A stretch of 64,000 bases of DNA, from positions 62,001 through 126,000 of IMG/VR virus record IMGVR_UViG_3300042863_002243. One strand, given 5' to 3'. Position 1 is the first letter of the stretch, and each line of letters starts with the position of its first letter. A program made the translations under genes and the position numbers. This DNA comes from a virus. The notes beneath the pieces are model-generated. The model had not been told where the DNA came from and ran no database searches. It worked only from the letters and a program-made list of their open reading frames with translations. Below are positions 1-8,127 of this stretch, one piece after another.

Positions 1-2393
1 ATCCTTCAACTTCTCCTGGAGACACAGAATTATATTTCTTTGACGGATACTTTTTCACTAAAGTACTATATAGAAATGACGGAACAACATTAATAAATCC
101 TTGCAATATATTTCATGGAAAAACTCTTCTTTCTGCTCCTTGGAAAACTATTAAAAATGGTGAAACCACTTACCCTAAAAATTTACTACTTGTTACAGAT
201 CTTGGAGAACTTGCTAAGATTGATTATGTGATACCACATATACATGCCACTTCAAAATTTCCGGGCACACAAGGATGGGATTTCGTTTATCATGATACTT
301 CTACACCTTTACCTGCGGTTCAATACATTTATAATGGAGGCATTGGATTCTCTCAATTAGGATTTAACTTTATTATAGGTAACGGAGGAGACAATCTCAC
401 ACTAAACTCTGATTACACTAGACCTGTCATGCCTAACGTAGATAAATACTCTTGGTATAAGCCTATTTGGCAGCGTTATAACATACATAAACTGAAAGAC
501 CAGTTTCCATCTTTAAACCTTAACGATGTCTTCTTATACGCTCCGCTACGAGATATTATAGAGGGAAAAGCAACCAAAGAAAGTTACTGGAGAAATTCAC
601 AAATAGAAAGAATAGCACAGAAGAAGTCTAGAAATCTTTTTGAGAATTTTGAATGGATAATCACATTGGGGAATAGCCAACCAGATCAAGGTGTTAAAGT
701 CACCGTTGATAAAGAAGGCGATGTGATTGCAATAGGAGACTTTCAAGGAACAATATTCATGGGAGAGGTTAATAACATAGGTACACAGGACGTTTATTTA
801 ACTAGTGCAGATTCTGGTGTTTATATTAGTAAGTATAATAAAGGAGGGGTTTTACAGTGGGCAAGATCCATCTCTACAACTTCACCACAAGGACCGATAT
901 ATGCTAGATCGGTTACGACCGATGTAAATTCTAATGTTTATGTAGCAAGTGATAACAATCTTACTGGATTCATAGAAATTGATAAGTATAATAGTTCTGG
1001 GCTTCTTTTAAACACTGTTAATATACCAATATCTCCCGATCAATTCTTAGGTGATATTAAAGTTGATAAGTACGAGAACATTTATATCTGTGGAGGATTC
1101 CAAGGCACATTAAATCTAGGAATTCACACCTTGTCATCGTCACAGGATGTAGGATTTATTGCTAAAATGGATTCAACCCTAAATTTTGTATGGGCAAAAG
1201 AACTAGACTCTACTACCTATTCAAGAGCTTATGAATTAACTATTATGAATGAGTCTGATATTTATATTACTGGATTATTCCAAAATGATATAGATCTAGG
1301 AGCTATTTCTTTAACAGGAGTCGGTATTCCTGATATGTTTGTTGGTAAATTTTACTCAGGGGATGGTGCTTGTATATGGGCAGAATCATTTGCTTATGAT
1401 GCTTCAACATCTTTCGTTTCTCCTTCTATTTGTTTAGATCCTAAGGGACATATATTAATTACAGGATCTTTCCAAGGAACTATGACAATACAGAATAGCA
1501 AAATCACATCATTCCCTGGATACGATGATATATTTGTTGTTAAAATTCTTTCAACTGGGAAATTAATATGGCTTAAAATGTGCGGAGGAGCATCAGGAGA
1601 CACTTCCCATGATATAGAAAGCGATTCAGAAGAGAATGTTTATATAACAGGATCTTATACATCTGGTTCTTATTTTTCACCAGAGGAGATTGATTCAAGA
1701 GGAGGCACAGACATATACTTAACTAAATTTAATAAAGACGGAACTTTAGTAGATATAGTTACTGCTGGCGGAATTAATAATGATTCGGGTGCAGATCTTG
1801 TACTTGATTCAGAGGAGAATATTTATATAACAGGTTACTTTGAAGGCGAAGCTGAATTTTCACCTTATGTAGTTACATCTCCTCCCGGAGGTAGTCTTGA
1901 TGCTTTCTTGGGTAAAATACCAAAGGAAAGATTTAATTCAGGCTATAAGATAGGAGCAGTTCAATCTTGGTTAGGGTCTCATTCATGGGCATGGAAGGAA
2001 GAAAAATTCTTCCAAGAAGAATTTGAAATACCTTTAGCTACCACTATATTTATAAATCCTATTGATTCTTTAGTACCTGGTAAGAAAGATCATATATGGA
2101 CTTTAACTGATACTGAAACAGGGGAAGTCATAGCTAAGATTAGAAAGACACCATATTTTATATGGACATTTGTAAATTCCGGATTTTATACAATCTCTTG
2201 TGAATTACAGGATGCTAATGGTAATCTTTATCAAACTGAGCACAAAGGAAAAATTAGAGTGATAGATCATAAAAATCCTACTGCTGGTGATTTAATTCCC
2301 GAGATAGTTAATCCTGAAGATTATCTTCTGAGATCAATATATTATGATAGAAAAGAAATGGGGTTTCCGCCTTTGTCTAAATTTGAAATTTAA
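1..2393 (+). CDS. Virion-associated SBBP beta-propeller protein, 5' partial
   Basis: The frame is open from base 3, and the apparent start at 228 is only an internal GTG, so at least 796 residues of a longer protein are visible and the true start lies before the window. The middle part is built from repeated blades with the pattern D-x-x-x-x-V-D-x-x-x-x-[IV]-Y-[IV]-x-G-x-F-x-G and aromatic W/A-[KR] turns, which is the style of SBBP beta-propeller repeats common in Bacteroidota surface proteins. About 80 residues near the C-terminus look like a PKD-type beta sandwich (IWTL, YTISCEL strands). It lies next to the virion module, so a baseplate or tail-surface role is inferred. The enzymatic or binding partner is unknown. 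Confidence 0.6.
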   Translation, partial: PSTSPGDTELYFFDGYFFTKVLYRNDGTTLINPCNIFHGKTLLSAPWKTIKNGETTYPKNLLLVTDLGELAKIDYVIPHIHATSKFPGTQGWDFVYHDTSTPLPAVQYIYNGGIGFSQLGFNFIIGNGGDNLTLNSDYTRPVMPNVDKYSWYKPIWQRYNIHKLKDQFPSLNLNDVFLYAPLRDIIEGKATKESYWRNSQIERIAQKKSRNLFENFEWIITLGNSQPDQGVKVTVDKEGDVIAIGDFQGTIFMGEVNNIGTQDVYLTSADSGVYISKYNKGGVLQWARSISTTSPQGPIYARSVTTDVNSNVYVASDNNLTGFIEIDKYNSSGLLLNTVNIPISPDQFLGDIKVDKYENIYICGGFQGTLNLGIHTLSSSQDVGFIAKMDSTLNFVWAKELDSTTYSRAYELTIMNESDIYITGLFQNDIDLGAISLTGVGIPDMFVGKFYSGDGACIWAESFAYDASTSFVSPSICLDPKGHILITGSFQGTMTIQNSKITSFPGYDDIFVVKILSTGKLIWLKMCGGASGDTSHDIESDSEENVYITGSYTSGSYFSPEEIDSRGGTDIYLTKFNKDGTLVDIVTAGGINNDSGADLVLDSEENIYITGYFEGEAEFSPYVVTSPPGGSLDAFLGKIPKERFNSGYKIGAVQSWLGSHSWAWKEEKFFQEEFEIPLATTIFINPIDSLVPGKKDHIWTLTDTETGEVIAKIRKTPYFIWTFVNSGFYTISCELQDANGNLYQTEHKGKIRVIDHKNPTAGDLIPEIVNPEDYLLRSIYYDRKEMGFPPLSKFEI

Positions 2394-2405
2394 TAATTAT
2401 TTCAA
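2383..2405. terminator. Weak AT-rich hairpin between convergent genes
   Basis: TTGAAAT and ATTTCAA form a 7-bp stem around a 9-base loop exactly at the junction of two convergent genes that are only 8 bases apart. The stem is AT-rich and has no clear T-tract, so a bidirectional terminator role is only a guess. Confidence 0.25.
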
Positions 2406-2695
2406 TAACATTCATCTATTAATTTAGCCAATTTTATATCCTTTTCAGTTATTATATCTCCTGCATCATGAGTTGATAACTTGAGAGATATTTTGTTATA
2501 AATCCAATTAATTTCGGGATGATGTTTTTCCTCTTCACATATTATTGAAATCTCATTTATAAATTTTAAAGCCTGTTTAAAATCCTGAAAATTAAAATTT
2601 CTTTCCAGTTTATTATAAACTTCTGTCCAATCGGAATTTGATTGGAATTTTTTATATGTCTTTAGATTTATCATATTATTAAAATTATATAACAT
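2402..2695 (-). CDS. Pterin-4a-carbinolamine dehydratase (PCD/DCoH-like)
   Basis: This 97-residue protein has the length and signature of 4a-hydroxytetrahydrobiopterin dehydratases. It shows a central E-E-K-H-H-P-E-I, then a Y-N spaced as expected, then L-S-T-H-D-A-G and a final L-A-x-L-I-D. The two adjacent histidines, the proline and the THD histidine match the known active-site pattern. The family dehydrates 4a-hydroxytetrahydropterin during pterin recycling. The gene overlaps the end of the upstream minus-strand gene by 11 bases, suggesting translational coupling. A second in-frame ATG 21 bases downstream (at 2674) is an alternative start. Why a phage carries it is unclear; support of a host or phage pterin-dependent hydroxylase is only inference. 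Confidence 0.88.
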   Translation of the reverse strand: MLYNFNNMINLKTYKKFQSNSDWTEVYNKLERNFNFQDFKQALKFINEISIICEEEKHHPEINWIYNKISLKLSTHDAGDIITEKDIKLAKLIDECY

Positions 2696-4205
2696 ACCGT
2701 GAAACTAATCCTTTATACCAGTTTATTTCGCCTTGATCTATTTTATAGTTTTCTCCCTTTATAAGTTGGTTATCTTTAGTAAATTCGGGACTTTCAAAAT
2801 ATGAAATTAACTCTCCTGGTTTAATTGCCTCTATTTTATCAATACAATCGCTGTTAATTAATGTTATTTCAACGCTCTGACCGTTCACTGTTTCATTTCC
2901 TGAGTGATAACCAGACATTCCGCAAATACTAGCTAATTTGTATTCTCTTTGGTCTATATCGCTATCGCTTTTATGGAAAAACTTAGTTCCTTTTTTTAGT
3001 GTTATTTTATAAACTGTTGGAAATAAATTTTGAGATAAATTCGGGATAGGCCTATCAGCATCTAATCCGAATCTCAAATAGCAATAATAGAAAGCATATG
3101 GTATATTATTAGTTACATACATAACTTTTCCTGAAACCCTTTCCCTATATCCTCCTTCTTTATTGATAAGGTATGATACATTTTCTAAATTAAGATTATT
3201 AAAGTTTTGCCCAGAATAAACAATATTTCCACCAATTAATCCATCTTCACTTTTTATGGCCACTTTAGTATCTTCAGTTCCTATTTCAACATATTCCATT
3301 CCATTCACATAATCCAAATTATTCATTGTCATATCCAATGCCATCTCTGATATTGTTTTATCTTTCAGATTTTCCTCAGCCCATGTTAATAAGTCCATAC
3401 CCCATCCCGAAATTTGAAAGTTGGGTTTATCTGGTATTATAGACATACCCCGTGACTTATTGAAGAGTTCTTCGTATCTACTTTGGACTTTATCATAGAG
3501 TTCAACTGTATTTACAAATTCGCCCGAGTTCCATTCAAAGCTTTTTAATTTATGATTTAACTCAATAGTATAAGCCTTGAATCTCTTAAATATGTCTGTT
3601 TCTAATATTTTTTTGTTTCCATCAGAAGCATTAAATTTATCTATAAAAGCATATGTGTCTCTGTTCTTAAAATTAGGACTCCCGTCGATACAGCTAAAGA
3701 ATTTATTAAACTCTTCTTTTTTTGATTCAAAATCATTTTTTATAAATGAAGAAATTTTGTTATATTTAGCGACATCTTCATTATATTTTTCTAACTCTTT
3801 AGTTAGTTTATTTTTTTGAACTACTTCTTTTATATTATCATATTCTCTAATTATGTATTGATAGAGTGAGCTAATATACATAATTAGATATTCGGCATCA
3901 TCTGATGATATTTCTCCTAGTTCTGAATACCAATCACCTGAATCGAGTATGGTTTTAAATTTCTCACGTAACCTAATAGCTATGTTCGAGCCTCCTTGAT
4001 TATTTTTATCTATTTTTTGCTGTAGTCTATCGGAAAATTCTTTCTTTTCTTCGTCATTTAATCCCTCGTAAATGTCTCTTAATAGCTTTACCTGAGCATT
4101 TATTTCTTTTCTATCGGCTCCGGTAAAGCTCCTAGCTATTTTACTAAAAATGCCTTCATTAACATTACTATCGATAAAATCATTAAAACTTTTTATTCTT
4201 TTCAT
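2685..4205 (-). CDS. Large protein with capsid-targeting-like N-terminus
   Basis: I do not recognise a family for this 506-residue protein. It begins MKRIKSFNDFIDSNVNEG, matching the recurrent phage N-terminal tag and containing a V-N-E/G site that a T4-type prohead protease could cut. The following segment (GIFSKIARSF) resembles the one after the tag in both MoxR proteins of this window. Residues of about 30-260 are charged and helical, probably coiled-coil; the last 150 residues are beta-rich. By analogy T4 packages the ADP-ribosyltransferase Alt with such a tag, and the C-terminal part could be an effector domain, but no catalytic motif was identified. It sits between phoH and the PCD gene on the minus strand. 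Confidence 0.6.
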   Translation of the reverse strand: MKRIKSFNDFIDSNVNEGIFSKIARSFTGADRKEINAQVKLLRDIYEGLNDEEKKEFSDRLQQKIDKNNQGGSNIAIRLREKFKTILDSGDWYSELGEISSDDAEYLIMYISSLYQYIIREYDNIKEVVQKNKLTKELEKYNEDVAKYNKISSFIKNDFESKKEEFNKFFSCIDGSPNFKNRDTYAFIDKFNASDGNKKILETDIFKRFKAYTIELNHKLKSFEWNSGEFVNTVELYDKVQSRYEELFNKSRGMSIIPDKPNFQISGWGMDLLTWAEENLKDKTISEMALDMTMNNLDYVNGMEYVEIGTEDTKVAIKSEDGLIGGNIVYSGQNFNNLNLENVSYLINKEGGYRERVSGKVMYVTNNIPYAFYYCYLRFGLDADRPIPNLSQNLFPTVYKITLKKGTKFFHKSDSDIDQREYKLASICGMSGYHSGNETVNGQSVEITLINSDCIDKIEAIKPGELISYFESPEFTKDNQLIKGENYKIDQGEINWYKGLVSRYVI

Positions 4206-4214
4206 CTAAAATAA

Positions 4215-4916
4215 TTATAAAGTGTATTCCCTATAAACCTCTAGCATTGCGGGTACAATAGGGTGTCTATGGTTTTTCTTAAGAGTTATCACATTAACCC
4301 CTTCAACTCTTGCAGCAAGGGTATTCATAAAGTCAAGCCCGGAGTCTTTTTTATTTTTTAAATCTATTTGAGATGTGTCTCCACATATTATCATTTTAGA
4401 ACCAATTCCAAGTCTTCCTAGTACCATTTCCATTTGGCTCATTGTTACGTTTTGAGCTTCATCTACAATCACACAAGAATTAACTAGAGTTCTACCTCTC
4501 ATGAAGGGGAAAGGTAAAATTTCTATAATTCCTTCACTAAGTAATTTTTCAATTTTAGTTTTGTCATAGACCATTTCTAAATTAGCGTAGATAGGAGCTA
4601 ACCATGGATCCATTTTTTCTTTTAAATCCCCTGGAAGAAATCCTATATCCTCTTTTGCTACTGTGGGTCTAGTAATAACTAGCTTTTCAATCTCCCTATT
4701 AAATAGCATATCTAGAGCTATTTGCACTGCTAGAAGCGTTTTACCTGATCCAGCTGCTCCTTTAAGAACACTAACTGGATTGGCCAAAATAATAGCTTTA
4801 GCTTCTTTTTGCTCTTCGTTTAGATTAATTTTAAATTTAATAGGATTTTTAGGTTTCCTTTTTTGAGTCCAATTGCTTCCTGTAGTCATAGATTTTTTAT
4901 TTTTTTTAAGAAACAT
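4215..4916 (-). CDS. phoH: PhoH-like P-loop ATPase
   Basis: The 233-residue product has a Walker A motif GAAGSGKT near residue 57, an I-T-R-P-T-V segment, the Walker B VIVDEAQN and the later CGDTSQIDL, which together define the PhoH family of RecD/helicase-like ATPases. Length fits the single-domain phage version. PhoH is widespread in large phages and is often used as a phage marker; its actual role (RNA handling or stress response) is not settled. The gene starts 84 bases from the divergent virion gene at 5001, so the two share an intergenic promoter region. It is the first gene of a three-gene minus-strand cluster. Confidence 0.95.
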   Translation of the reverse strand: MFLKKNKKSMTTGSNWTQKRKPKNPIKFKINLNEEQKEAKAIILANPVSVLKGAAGSGKTLLAVQIALDMLFNREIEKLVITRPTVAKEDIGFLPGDLKEKMDPWLAPIYANLEMVYDKTKIEKLLSEGIIEILPFPFMRGRTLVNSCVIVDEAQNVTMSQMEMVLGRLGIGSKMIICGDTSQIDLKNKKDSGLDFMNTLAARVEGVNVITLKKNHRHPIVPAMLEVYREYTL

Positions 4917-4972
4917 ATTCTATGTTTCTTTCTTTAATGATTGTCCTGTCTTTTTCTATTGTAAGTAATACA

Positions 4973-4983
4973 GGATATATATC
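4973..4983 (+). promoter_or_regulatory. GGATATATATC box, candidate late promoter
   Basis: The box lies 18 bases before the ATG at 5001 in the divergent region between phoH and the virion module. Its core GATATATATC is a perfect palindrome, so it could in principle also be read toward phoH. It belongs to a recurrent family of GATATATA boxes in this window. An A-rich AAAGGAAAA before the ATG may serve as ribosome binding site. Confidence 0.45.
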
Positions 4984-5000
4984 AAAAAAAGGAAAATCAA

Positions 5001-5924
5001 ATGGCAATCACAATTACTGAAATTCTTGGAACCGATTCAATTTCAGGTTCTAGATTAACTATCAATGCTAACTTTTTGTTGCTTGAGAATGCTTATAATG
5101 ATTTAGAAAACACATTTAATATAAACGTGTTGACTGGATCACTTGACGTATCTAGCGCAACAAATGGGCAAATTAAAGCAAAATCATTACTGGCTAACAG
5201 CTTAGTTATGCCTGCTTCTGGTTCACCTACTATACAACTATATGGAACAGGAGCTAGTGGAGGTTACATTATAGCTTCTAGCACAGTTGTAGGAGCTACT
5301 GGTATATTCTCTAATGTTCTACAATCAAACACTTTATCTGCTTCAGGAACAGCTACATTTGGAGCTACTGCAACATTTAATAGTGTGCTAAATGTGGAAG
5401 GAAGAATGAGTATCGGAGCGTCCGGTAATTTTGTTAACACTAACAGAAAAGCCACCGTGGGTTCTTCTACTGCTTTTCCTAATACACCAGGAGCAGGTGT
5501 TACTGGAACTTACTCAACCCCTTACCAATTAACTTTAACGGAAAATGTTATTTATATACAATCAAATTATGTTTCGAGTGCGTCAGCTGATGCTGGATTT
5601 ACTACAGGTTTTTTCTTTTACGCTACAACAGGCGCTGGAGCAACTGCTTCTGATATTCCTGCAGGTTATACTGTAACATTAGTCGACACAGCAACTTCCG
5701 CAGGAAAAATTGCTACTGGAGTTACTGGGGGTACTTCTCCTTATTATACTGGATTTTCAACTGGTGGAAGTGAAGGTGATTACACGGATCCTTTTATACA
5801 AACATCGGGAAATCCTTATAAAACATCATTAACTATTATGTGGGAGCCAAGAATAGGTCAATCAGGAGCTTCACAAAAAGGATCTTGGGTGGTTGTTAAC
5901 TCTACATCTGGATTTACATTCTAA
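5001..5924 (+). CDS. Putative tail fibre or baseplate appendage protein
   Basis: This 307-residue protein is rich in Gly, Ala, Ser and Thr and has repeated short beta-strand patterns typical of phage fibre shafts (residues about 60-150), followed by a compact C-terminal domain ending in SWVVVNSTSGFTF. The N-terminus, with I-N-A-N-F-L-L-L-E-N-A-Y, resembles the start of the collagen-bearing fibre protein at 17287 (I-N-Y-N-Y-D-Q-I-L), suggesting a shared attachment segment. No enzyme motif is visible. It is the first plus-strand gene of the virion module and is preceded by a GATATATA box, consistent with late expression. The exact structural position is not known. Confidence 0.5.
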   Translation: MAITITEILGTDSISGSRLTINANFLLLENAYNDLENTFNINVLTGSLDVSSATNGQIKAKSLLANSLVMPASGSPTIQLYGTGASGGYIIASSTVVGATGIFSNVLQSNTLSASGTATFGATATFNSVLNVEGRMSIGASGNFVNTNRKATVGSSTAFPNTPGAGVTGTYSTPYQLTLTENVIYIQSNYVSSASADAGFTTGFFFYATTGAGATASDIPAGYTVTLVDTATSAGKIATGVTGGTSPYYTGFSTGGSEGDYTDPFIQTSGNPYKTSLTIMWEPRIGQSGASQKGSWVVVNSTSGFTF

Positions 5925-5940
5925 TTAAGAAAAATAATCA

Positions 5941-8121
5941 ATGGCAAAAACACCTTATATAAGACCGATAGCAGTTCAGGGGGGTACATTTTATACCTTC
6001 TCTTCTGCTGCAGAAGATCTCACATTAACATTTAATAATTCATTAAAGAAATTTAGTTTTTCTAAGTATGCTCTTTTGAAGATTCCTGAAATGGGATCTC
6101 CGACATATAAAGAAAACACTTTGCAATTTAATGCCATTGATACAACTTTTCTTGATGCAGCTTCTGGTAATTTCGTGTTAACAAACCCTAATAATCTTAG
6201 TCCTTCTCCTGAAATTTCATTTCAGAATTATTGTTTAAATTTAGAATCTACTGTTATCTCGGATCCTAATTACAATGCAGAATTAAAAAGAAACGTTTCT
6301 GAAAGAATTTTTTGGAAATGGATAAAAGAATTAGGGGGTGTTAGATACAGATCAGCAAATACAAATGAGGTAGTAGCTTCTTTAAACCAGACTACAACCA
6401 CAACGGTTAATGGGTTTCCTTACTCAGATAAAAGATGGGTAGAAGAAGACACATTATTAACTGGCAATGGTACACCAACTCCTAGATATGAAAGAATAGT
6501 ACAATATATTGGTGATATTGATGTGGTAAACTCTGTACAAAATACGGATAATGCTTATTCGGAGGTTTATATTCATGTGCCAACAGGAGACGGAGGAACA
6601 CCATATGTTCTATTTAAAACTGTTGCTGATGAGAATTATTATCCCGATAGAACATTTACACATTTACCTCCAGATCCTTTAGACACTGAATATCTTCAAG
6701 GAAGAGATTCGGCTTCAGGTTTATATGGCCCTAACGGATTACCTAAATTGGCTATATTCGATCAAGACGTTTTAGGAGAACCTGGTGTCACTGGAATATC
6801 TGCAACTGGTACATTTTTAAGTAATTGGTATTCACCTAGAGATGAGGCTAATTCTTATTTTACTGATCCTAGTTTCTTTGACAATAGCAATTATACATTG
6901 GAAAAATATGTATCTACTGCACCTGCTGGATATAGTGTAAATTATAAAAGAAGTAACCTAGATGGAGTACAAATTGATTTTGAACCATCGTCTTATAAAG
7001 CCATTCAAAATTATGTAGGGATTTCTACAATAGAAGAATGGAACGGAACTCCCACTACAACTTCTTTTGAATTTAATGCAGTTCTTGTTTATTATGATGT
7101 TTACGATCCTAATAACCCAACAGATTCAGAAACAAATCTTTATGGTATTTTATTCTTAAATGATCCTGAGCCTGTTTCTATTAATGCAGCTAAATTCCCC
7201 AATTTCAAGAAATTTAAGCCGGATCCTATTACTAAATTAAATGGTAATTCTTACGGATTCAAAATAAATCTTAAGTTTGATACTGATGTGGAAAGCACAG
7301 GAGTAGAGCAAGCAATAAACGATTATTCTTCATTCTCGCTTTCTATCTTTATGGATGCAGCTACTGTTTTACAGGATGCAGCTAAGAATCTTAATGATAG
7401 AACATTAGAGATAATGGGAATGCAGGATCAAATTACTGCATTGACAGATCTTATTATTAATACAGACGATAGCACAGATATAAAATTAAGATTAGATACA
7501 GTTGAAAAATCATTACAAGCAAATCAAGCTCTTTTTGATAACACTCAAGATATCTTAAGTTTAATTGAAAGAAATAGCGATACTATACAAAATATATTAC
7601 AGAATCAGACATCTATAAATATGACTTATAACCTTGACCTTCTAAAAGATGGTGATGGTACTTTTGTTGATAGATCAACTCCTAATATATTAAAAGTTGA
7701 TGTTACACAGCAAGATTATAATATAGGAACTAATTCTTTATTTACTATTAATCCTGTTGCTGGTAACACAGTATCACTTCAACTTTACACTAATTACCTT
7801 AAGCATAAAAATAATGGATTATCTATAACAGCAAATAATGATATTGTTATTAAGATAGATGATACCACAAACAAATGGCAAAAGGGACAAGTTCTAAGAT
7901 TAGTAATAGGTGATGATATAGATTTGGGTGTTTATTCATTGGTTATTTTAACTGATGCTTTAGGGGAATATCCAAAAGGAACTCCTTCAGGAGTACCTTA
8001 TTCTAGTGTAGTTGCAGGATTTATAAATATTCAATTTCAAAATGCTTCTTACAAACCTATCTTTGATATTGTTTGTGTAGATGATAAAAATCTAATATTT
8101 GAAGTGGACCAAATAAAATAA
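5941..8121 (+). CDS. Large virion structural protein with coiled coil
   Basis: The product has 726 residues and no motif I can assign to a named family. Most of it is beta-rich with many Asn, Thr and Pro residues, as is common for baseplate and fibre proteins. Residues about 480-560 form a heptad-like helical segment (ILQDAA, LNDRTLEI, LRLDTVEKSL) predicted as coiled coil, which would suit trimerisation. The gene starts 16 bases after its neighbour and is followed 6 bases later by another long virion gene, so the block is probably co-transcribed. Virion function is inferred from size, composition and context. Confidence 0.45.
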   Translation: MAKTPYIRPIAVQGGTFYTFSSAAEDLTLTFNNSLKKFSFSKYALLKIPEMGSPTYKENTLQFNAIDTTFLDAASGNFVLTNPNNLSPSPEISFQNYCLNLESTVISDPNYNAELKRNVSERIFWKWIKELGGVRYRSANTNEVVASLNQTTTTTVNGFPYSDKRWVEEDTLLTGNGTPTPRYERIVQYIGDIDVVNSVQNTDNAYSEVYIHVPTGDGGTPYVLFKTVADENYYPDRTFTHLPPDPLDTEYLQGRDSASGLYGPNGLPKLAIFDQDVLGEPGVTGISATGTFLSNWYSPRDEANSYFTDPSFFDNSNYTLEKYVSTAPAGYSVNYKRSNLDGVQIDFEPSSYKAIQNYVGISTIEEWNGTPTTTSFEFNAVLVYYDVYDPNNPTDSETNLYGILFLNDPEPVSINAAKFPNFKKFKPDPITKLNGNSYGFKINLKFDTDVESTGVEQAINDYSSFSLSIFMDAATVLQDAAKNLNDRTLEIMGMQDQITALTDLIINTDDSTDIKLRLDTVEKSLQANQALFDNTQDILSLIERNSDTIQNILQNQTSINMTYNLDLLKDGDGTFVDRSTPNILKVDVTQQDYNIGTNSLFTINPVAGNTVSLQLYTNYLKHKNNGLSITANNDIVIKIDDTTNKWQKGQVLRLVIGDDIDLGVYSLVILTDALGEYPKGTPSGVPYSSVVAGFINIQFQNASYKPIFDIVCVDDKNLIFEVDQIK

Positions 8122-8127
8122 GATAAA

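Noticed and set aside
228-230. GTG at 228 as the start of the first gene
   Set aside because: The frame stays open back to base 3 with similar composition, so the codon is internal and the gene is cut by the window edge.
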